From: Acidisphaera sp035272265
Lineage (GTDB): Bacteria; Pseudomonadota; Alphaproteobacteria; Acetobacterales; Acetobacteraceae
Reading direction: 5' to 3'
NCBI GenBank assembly: GCA_035272265.1
Contig: DATEQV010000363.1
Span: 1-12,000, forward strand
Length of the DNA: 12,000 bases
This document shows positions 7,172 to 12,000 of this stretch, piece after piece. The notes below the pieces were generated by a model. It was given only the letters and a program-made list of their open reading frames with translations. It searched no databases and was not told the DNA's origin. Numbering within the stretch: the stretch's first letter is position 1; the number at the start of each line of letters is the position of its first letter. Made by a program: the position numbers and the translations under genes.

Positions 7172-8587
7172 ATGAGCTTTTCGCACGATTTCGATCCCAC
7201 GACGCTTCGCGAATACGACATCCGTGGCGTGGTGGGCCAGACACTTCACGAACGTGACGCTTTTGCGATCGGCCGCACCTTCGGCAGCATCGTCGCGCGC
7301 GAGGGTGACGGCAGGAAGACGGTCGCCGTCGGCTATGACGGGCGTCTGTCGAGCCCGTCGCTGGAAGCAGCCTTGGTCGAGGGGCTGAAGGCGAGCGGGA
7401 TGGAGGTGGTGCGCATCGGCCGCGGGCCCACGCCGATGCTGTACTACGCGGCGACCACGATGCAGACGAACGGCGCTGTGATGGTGACGGGCAGCCATAA
7501 CCCGCCCGACTACAACGGGTTCAAGATGATGCTCGGCCGCAAGCCGTTCTTCGGCCCGGCGATCAAGGCGCTGGGCGAGGCCGCCGGGCGAGGCGATGTG
7601 GTGCCGGAGACGCCGGGCACGGACCGGCATGTGGACGTGGCAGCCGAGTATGTCGCGCGTCTGCTGGCGGACTGGGACGGCGGCGACCGCACCCTGAAAG
7701 TCGTCTGGGACAACGGCAACGGCGCCGCGGGCGAGGTTCTGCAGAAGCTGGTCGCCGGCCTGCCCGGCGAGCACATCGTGTTGAATGCCGAGATCGACGG
7801 CCGCTTTCCCGCACACCATCCCGATCCGACGGTGCCGAAGAACCTCGAACAGCTGATCGAGCGCGTTCGTGCCGAGGACGCCGATATCGGCGTGGCCTTT
7901 GACGGCGACGCGGACCGTATCGGCTGCGTGGACGATGCGGGCGAGATCCTGTTCGGCGACCAGCTGATGGTGCTGCTCGGGCGCGACGTGCTGAAGTCGC
8001 GGCCGGGGGCGACGATCATCGCCGACGTGAAGGCGAGCCAGGTGCTGTTCGACGAGATCGCCCGCGCCGGCGGCACGCCGCTGATGTGGAAGACGGGCCA
8101 TAGCCTGATCAAGGCCAAGATGGCCGAGAGCGGGTCGCCGCTGGCCGGCGAGATGTCCGGCCACGTCTTCTTCGCCGACAAATGGTACGGCTTCGACGAC
8201 GCGCTGTACGCGGCGGTGCGGCTGCTCGGGATCGTCGCGCGCATGGACGGCAAGCTGTCGGAGGTGCATCGCGCGCTGCCGCACGTCGTCAACACGCCCG
8301 AACTGCGGTTTGCCTGCGACGATCAGCGCAAGTTCACGGTGATCGAGGAGGTCGCCGGACGTCTGAAGAAGGCGGGCGCGAAGGTGGCCGACGTTGACGG
8401 AGTCCGGGTGCTGACCGATGACGGGTGGTGGCTGCTGCGCGCATCCAACACGCAGCCGGTCCTGGTCGCGCGGGCCGAGGCGAAAGAGGCGGCGGGATTG
8501 GAGCGGCTGAAGGCGGCGCTGGTCGAGCAGCTTCAGGCGTCGGGCCTGGAGGCGCCGGACTTCTCCGGCGCCCAGTCCGGCCACTGA
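7172..8587 (+). CDS. Phosphomannomutase/phosphoglucomutase (AlgC/PgmG type)
   Basis: An alpha-D-phosphohexomutase that interconverts glucose-6-P and glucose-1-P and/or mannose-6-P and mannose-1-P, feeding GalU and GDP-mannose synthesis. The product has 471 residues, typical of the AlgC/PgmG group. All four active-site loops are present: the phosphoserine loop VTGSHNPPDYNGFK (105-118, catalytic Ser108), the Mg2+ loop FDGDADR (243-249), the sugar-specificity loop GEMSGH (326-331) and the phosphate-binding loop RASNTQPV (423-430). The GEMSGH loop is the one found in dual-specificity PMM/PGM enzymes, so both sugars are likely substrates. The N-terminus REYDIRGVVG (13-22) is also typical. It starts 4 bp after galU with its ribosome site inside galU, so the two are co-transcribed. 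Symbols in use include algC, pgmG and manB; sequence alone does not decide between them. Confidence 0.94.
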   Translation: MSFSHDFDPTTLREYDIRGVVGQTLHERDAFAIGRTFGSIVAREGDGRKTVAVGYDGRLSSPSLEAALVEGLKASGMEVVRIGRGPTPMLYYAATTMQTNGAVMVTGSHNPPDYNGFKMMLGRKPFFGPAIKALGEAAGRGDVVPETPGTDRHVDVAAEYVARLLADWDGGDRTLKVVWDNGNGAAGEVLQKLVAGLPGEHIVLNAEIDGRFPAHHPDPTVPKNLEQLIERVRAEDADIGVAFDGDADRIGCVDDAGEILFGDQLMVLLGRDVLKSRPGATIIADVKASQVLFDEIARAGGTPLMWKTGHSLIKAKMAESGSPLAGEMSGHVFFADKWYGFDDALYAAVRLLGIVARMDGKLSEVHRALPHVVNTPELRFACDDQRKFTVIEEVAGRLKKAGAKVADVDGVRVLTDDGWWLLRASNTQPVLVARAEAKEAAGLERLKAALVEQLQASGLEAPDFSGAQSGH

Positions 8588-8605
8588 GGCGGCGACAGGC
8601 GGGCG

Positions 8606-11600
8606 TCAGCCCGGCGCTGTGGTGCCGCCGGGCTTGACCGCGCGCAGGTCGATGAACGTGTTGCCGTTGAAGTAGAACTCGGGCTTCTGCATTTCGGGCG
8701 CGTGGGCGGTTGCCTGCTGCACCTCCACTTGCGTGTAGCGGGCGGCGTCGGTGGCGGTGATTCGGCCGGTCTTCATGAAGTCGGCGGCCCCCTCCAATGC
8801 GTGCAGGAAATAGGCCGTGAACAGGCCATGGCCCTGTCCGTCGCTGGGCAGTTGCGGGCCGTTGGCACTGTCGAGCGCACGCGCCGAGGCGCTGGACAGC
8901 ACGAACCGGCCCGATGCGTGACCGAGCGCGTTGGTGATGGTGCTGTTGGCGTCCTGGCGCAGCACCGCATCCTGCGTCGCGATCGAGGCCGAGAAGCAGG
9001 TGTCCAGGATCATCACCAGGCGGGATGACTGGATCGCCTGCACGTCCGGGATCAGGCTTGTCTGTCCAACGCCTTCGCGCCGGAACAGCTCGTCCAGCCA
9101 GTGGTCGGAACCAAGATTGCCGGCGATCGCGCGCTTGAAGAGGTCGTCGTCATGCGTGCCGAAGTCATAGGGCGCGAAGAAGTAATGACCGTCGACTTGC
9201 TGGCCGTGGCCGGCGAAGAACAGCAGCACGATGTCGTCTGGCCCGGCCTGTTGCGCGATGGTCTTCATCGCCGCCTGGATGTTCTCGGCGGTAGCCTGGT
9301 TGTCGACGAGCGTTGTGACGACCGCCTTGTCGTAGACCGGCGGGCTCGGGGCGGCGAACAACGCCGCGACGGCCTTCGCGTCGTTGGTGGGGTTGTCCAG
9401 GTTCAGTTCGGGTCGTGCGAAGTGGCTGACGCCCACACTGAGCAGGTAGAGCGTCGTGTGTGCAGGCGCCGGGGCCGCCGCCGGTGTCGCCGACGCGGTT
9501 GCGGGTGCCGCCGGCGGCTGGCCACCCGCTTCGCGAGTCCCGCTTCCGGCCGCCGCCGGCGGGCCCGCAGGGGCAGCAGCCGGACCGGGTGCCGGCGGGG
9601 CTGCCGCGACGAGCGTGGGAGCACTGCGAATGACGCGGATCTCGGACGCGTTGGCGGCGGAGGCCTCGAGCTGGCCGCTAGCGGTCACGGTGGACACCCG
9701 GATCACGTTCAGGCCCAACCCGAGCGGAATTCTCGCTTCCTGGGTGCGCGACGTGTCGTCCTCCGCGACCGTGAGCAGGTGGGGCGCGATGACGGCGCCA
9801 TTGCGCGTCAGCCGCACGTCGCCGAGCTTGCCGCCGCGCGCCGCCTGCATGGTGTAGTCGAGCAGGATCTCGTCCGCGGTCGTCGTCAGGGTACTGCCGC
9901 TCTTGGCGTCGAACGAGCGCGTTGTGGGGCAGCCGCTCGCGCGTGACGTGCCGAGGTGACCGCAATAATCGGTGACCTTGACGCTCGGCGGCAGGCCTTG
10001 GACCAGGATGCTGCGCACGTCGCCGATGCGCTGGCGCTGCGCCTGCACGATTTCGCGGGCTTGCGGGGTGTCGCGGAACGAGAGGCCGACCATGTCGGGA
10101 CGGAAGAAGGACGGGTAGAGCTGGCCGATCTGGATGAAGTCGGCGGCGCGCCCGTCCGCCGTGTTGAAATCGTAGCCGATCAGCGTCCTGCCGTCCGGCG
10201 ATCCGTCGTTCGGATGGTCGTGGTCGAAGAAACCTTCGGGCGTGCTGAGCACCCAGCGTCCGGTCGCCGGCTCGATGAACAGGGCACACAGTTCCGCACC
10301 CGTCGCTTCGTCGTACCAGTGGATGGTGCCGTCGCCCATGCCGGCGACCACGCGGGTTCCGTCCGCGCTGACGTTGACTGCCCAGACCGGAGCATCGGCG
10401 ATCTTGTGCCAGACCTCGCCGGAGGGGCCGATGAACCGAACGTAGAAGTCGGTCCCCATGGCCGCCCCGTCGCCTGTGGGCGAGACCGCGACCGACAACG
10501 CGCGCTCGGTTGGCTCGAGGATGATCGGCTTGGCGCCCAACAGGCGCGGCGCGTGGCTGTTGCGCCAGTCCACGAATTTCAGCCCGGGGCCGCTGTCGAG
10601 CGGCGGGGTGAAGCCGGGGCCTCCCTCGCGCAGGTCCAGGATGCGTTGCGGCACGTCGAACACGACATGCCGTTCGTCTGGCCGGTTCGCCGGCAGCTCG
10701 ATCTCGCTGCCGTCGGGGGAGAGGCGGAATGTGCTGAGGCCCGCGTCGCGCAGGTTGAGGTGGTGGGCCGTCCGCGCGACCGCGACCTGCCCGCTGGTAT
10801 TGGTCCGCCCGATCGACGGCTCGGCGGTGGCGAAGACCATGCCGTCCGGCAGGAGCGCGAGCGCGTTGACGGTGTCGCGCGCCAATGGGGCGTCCACGGC
10901 CTGCCCGTTCGCCAGACTCCAGCTGCGGGCGTAATGCTGGCCGGCCCGGTCGCCATAAAGGCCCGCGGCGACGACGTAGGTGTTGTCCAGACCGAATGCG
11001 AGGGCGGTGAAGCCGCCGGTACGGTCGGGGCCGCCCATCAAGGTGCGCGTCAGCTGCATCGACGCGGTATCGATCACGTAGACGGCCGCGACTTGCCGGT
11101 CGCCGACTGCCAGCAGCCTTCCGTCGGGGGAAAAGGCGACGCTCCAAGGCTGGGCACCGCGCGGCAGCGCCACCACCGACAGACGGTGTCCATCGGCGGC
11201 ATAGAGCCGCACGGTCCCGTCCTCGGGCGATGCCGCCGCAAGCCGGCCCTGCGGGTCGAAATCCAGTCCGTGGATCGCGCCGGCGAACGTGACATCGCCG
11301 GGCATTTCGCTGCGCTGCTTCATGTTGAACAGCCGCAACCCGCCCTTGTCCTGCAGACCGACGGCCAGCACGGTGCCGTCGAACGAGAAGCGGAGCGCCG
11401 TGATCGGCTGCGAGATGCCGCTGATGCTGCCCTGCGCGCGGCCCTGTCGATTGAAGAAGTAGAGGGCGTAGTGGCCGAGCGTGCCGGTCCGGCCGGCCAG
11501 CACGATCTGGTCACCGTGCGCGGCGACGGCATAGAGGGCGCCCTCGTCCGCAGGACCGACTGGGGGGCGAAGAACCCCCTCCGGCGCGAGCTTGTCGCCC

Positions 11601-11794
11601 GACCAGATCCGCGCGGTCTTGTCGTCTGAAACGGTGACGAGTGCGCGGCCGCCGTCGAGTAGCGCGAGCGCGTTGATGTCGGCTTCGTGGTCGCCGGTCT
11701 CGACGCGTAGGTAAGGACCCGGCTCGGCGGCCAATGACGGTCGCAGCGCCGCCGAGCCGATGAGGATTGCCAGCGCGATAAGCAGACGCAGCAT
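8606..11794 (-). CDS. Exported caspase-family (peptidase C14) protein with N-terminal WD40-like propeller
   Basis: A 1062-residue predicted cysteine endopeptidase. Residues 1-23 form a signal peptide (MLRLLIALAILIGSAAL, then SLAA), so it should leave the cytoplasm. Residues about 35-495 contain eight to ten WD40-like blades, for example VAFSPDGRLLAVG (219-231) and VNVSADGTRVVAGMGDGTI (473-491). A linking region follows with RWVLSTPEGFFD (513-524) and FFRPDMVGLSF (563-573), then a beta-rich Ig-like stretch (about 595-722) and an Ala/Pro-rich linker (725-779). The caspase-like domain (about 780-1050) has LLSVGVSHF (784-792), the catalytic His863 in LLFFAGHG (857-864) and Cys933 in VMILDTCFSAS (927-937). 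Both dyad residues are intact. Asp931 two residues before Cys resembles the metacaspase pattern, suggesting Arg/Lys cleavage. The substrate is unknown. No ribosome site precedes the ATG; a gene ends 5 bp upstream, so coupled translation is likely. Confidence 0.9.
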   Translation of the reverse strand: MLRLLIALAILIGSAALRPSLAAEPGPYLRVETGDHEADINALALLDGGRALVTVSDDKTARIWSGDKLAPEGVLRPPVGPADEGALYAVAAHGDQIVLAGRTGTLGHYALYFFNRQGRAQGSISGISQPITALRFSFDGTVLAVGLQDKGGLRLFNMKQRSEMPGDVTFAGAIHGLDFDPQGRLAAASPEDGTVRLYAADGHRLSVVALPRGAQPWSVAFSPDGRLLAVGDRQVAAVYVIDTASMQLTRTLMGGPDRTGGFTALAFGLDNTYVVAAGLYGDRAGQHYARSWSLANGQAVDAPLARDTVNALALLPDGMVFATAEPSIGRTNTSGQVAVARTAHHLNLRDAGLSTFRLSPDGSEIELPANRPDERHVVFDVPQRILDLREGGPGFTPPLDSGPGLKFVDWRNSHAPRLLGAKPIILEPTERALSVAVSPTGDGAAMGTDFYVRFIGPSGEVWHKIADAPVWAVNVSADGTRVVAGMGDGTIHWYDEATGAELCALFIEPATGRWVLSTPEGFFDHDHPNDGSPDGRTLIGYDFNTADGRAADFIQIGQLYPSFFRPDMVGLSFRDTPQAREIVQAQRQRIGDVRSILVQGLPPSVKVTDYCGHLGTSRASGCPTTRSFDAKSGSTLTTTADEILLDYTMQAARGGKLGDVRLTRNGAVIAPHLLTVAEDDTSRTQEARIPLGLGLNVIRVSTVTASGQLEASAANASEIRVIRSAPTLVAAAPPAPGPAAAPAGPPAAAGSGTREAGGQPPAAPATASATPAAAPAPAHTTLYLLSVGVSHFARPELNLDNPTNDAKAVAALFAAPSPPVYDKAVVTTLVDNQATAENIQAAMKTIAQQAGPDDIVLLFFAGHGQQVDGHYFFAPYDFGTHDDDLFKRAIAGNLGSDHWLDELFRREGVGQTSLIPDVQAIQSSRLVMILDTCFSASIATQDAVLRQDANSTITNALGHASGRFVLSSASARALDSANGPQLPSDGQGHGLFTAYFLHALEGAADFMKTGRITATDAARYTQVEVQQATAHAPEMQKPEFYFNGNTFIDLRAVKPGGTTAPG
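8608..8634. terminator. Stem-loop at the convergent end of the mutase and caspase genes
   Basis: AGCCCGGCG (8608-8616) and CGCCGGGCT (8626-8634) form a perfect 9-bp GC-rich stem with a 9-nt loop. It starts on the caspase stop codon (8606-8608) and reaches into its last codons, 20 nt past the mutase stop. Its symmetry suits a two-way terminator for convergent genes only 18 bp apart. Neither strand has a following T-run, so efficiency is uncertain, and chance pairing of GC-rich coding sequence is possible. Confidence 0.38.
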
Positions 11795-11799
11795 GGACG

Positions 11800-12000
11800 T
11801 CAGGCCGGGCTCGGGGCGTCGAGGTTGAAGGCGACCTGACTCTTCTGCGCGGCCTGATCCACGGATTGCGCGAAGCTGCTGCGCTTTTCGGGGATCGTCT
11901 GCGTGGCGCTGGCGACGGCCTGCTGTGTCGGCGTCAGCGACGCGGACGTGGTTCGGTGCGTGGTGGTGCGGGTCGTCCTGGTTGTCGTCGCGGTTGCGTA
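11800..12000 (-). CDS. 3' end of an unidentified Thr-rich protein gene upstream of the caspase gene (partial)
   Basis: The minus-strand frame is open from the window edge to a TGA at 11800-11802 and gives 66 residues. The first 25 or so are dominated by Thr with Arg and His (YATATTTRTTRTTTHRTTSA), which suggests a disordered linker or tail. The remainder, SLTPTQQAVASATQTIPEKR and then FAQSVDQAAQKSQVAFNLDAP, looks like an amphipathic Gln/Ala-rich helix. No family is recognised. The stop lies 5 bp before the caspase ATG on the same strand, so the two are almost certainly co-transcribed and the partner may be functionally linked. Its start and main domains lie outside the window. That it codes is inferred from spacing and continuous openness; no conserved motif supports it. 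Confidence 0.6.
   Translation of the reverse strand, partial: YATATTTRTTRTTTHRTTSASLTPTQQAVASATQTIPEKRSSFAQSVDQAAQKSQVAFNLDAPSPA

Noticed and set aside
7145..8584. 479-residue minus-strand frame opposite the mutase
   Set aside because: It is a mirror frame of a gene with all four active-site loops of its family.
9956..11629. 557-residue plus-strand frame opposite the caspase/WD40 gene
   Set aside because: The minus-strand frame carries the WD40 and caspase motifs with intact catalytic residues; the plus frame shows no domain.

Overview
The window is GC-rich chromosomal DNA from a Gram-negative bacterium, most likely an alphaproteobacterium of the Rhodospirillales type. This is inferred from the strong G/C third-position bias, a stand-alone lipB, a malic enzyme-phosphotransacetylase fusion, and a phosphomannomutase/phosphoglucomutase directly behind galU. 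No species can be named from the sequence alone.

Layout. (1) 1-213: a short, less GC-rich stretch. It holds the open tail of a possible transposase on the + strand (1-66) and a strong interrupted palindrome (160-213) that runs into the lipB stop codon. This is the only part that looks like mobile-element debris. (2) 211-2135: lipB (-), a complete tRNA-Leu(GAG) (+) and a CAX-type cation/proton exchanger (-). (3) 2247-8587, all +: a GH13 alpha-amylase-family enzyme, the malic enzyme MaeB, GalU, and a phosphomannomutase/phosphoglucomutase. GalU and the mutase lie 4 bp apart and form a clear operon. (4) 8606-12000, all -: an exported 1062-residue protein with an N-terminal WD40-like propeller and a C-terminal caspase-like (peptidase C14) domain. 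It is preceded by the 3' end of a Thr-rich gene that runs off the window, 5 bp upstream.

How the genes work together. The mutase (Glc-6-P to Glc-1-P, Man-6-P to Man-1-P) and GalU (Glc-1-P to UDP-Glc) catalyse consecutive steps of nucleotide-sugar supply for envelope polysaccharide. The GH13 enzyme acts on alpha-glucosides, and MaeB links malate to pyruvate and NADPH, so segment 3 is central carbon and glucan metabolism. LipB starts protein lipoylation. The caspase/WD40 gene and its upstream neighbour form a separate convergent unit of unknown role. It is the least conventional part of the window and the best candidate for an undescribed system, but the window cuts it off before its partner can be read.
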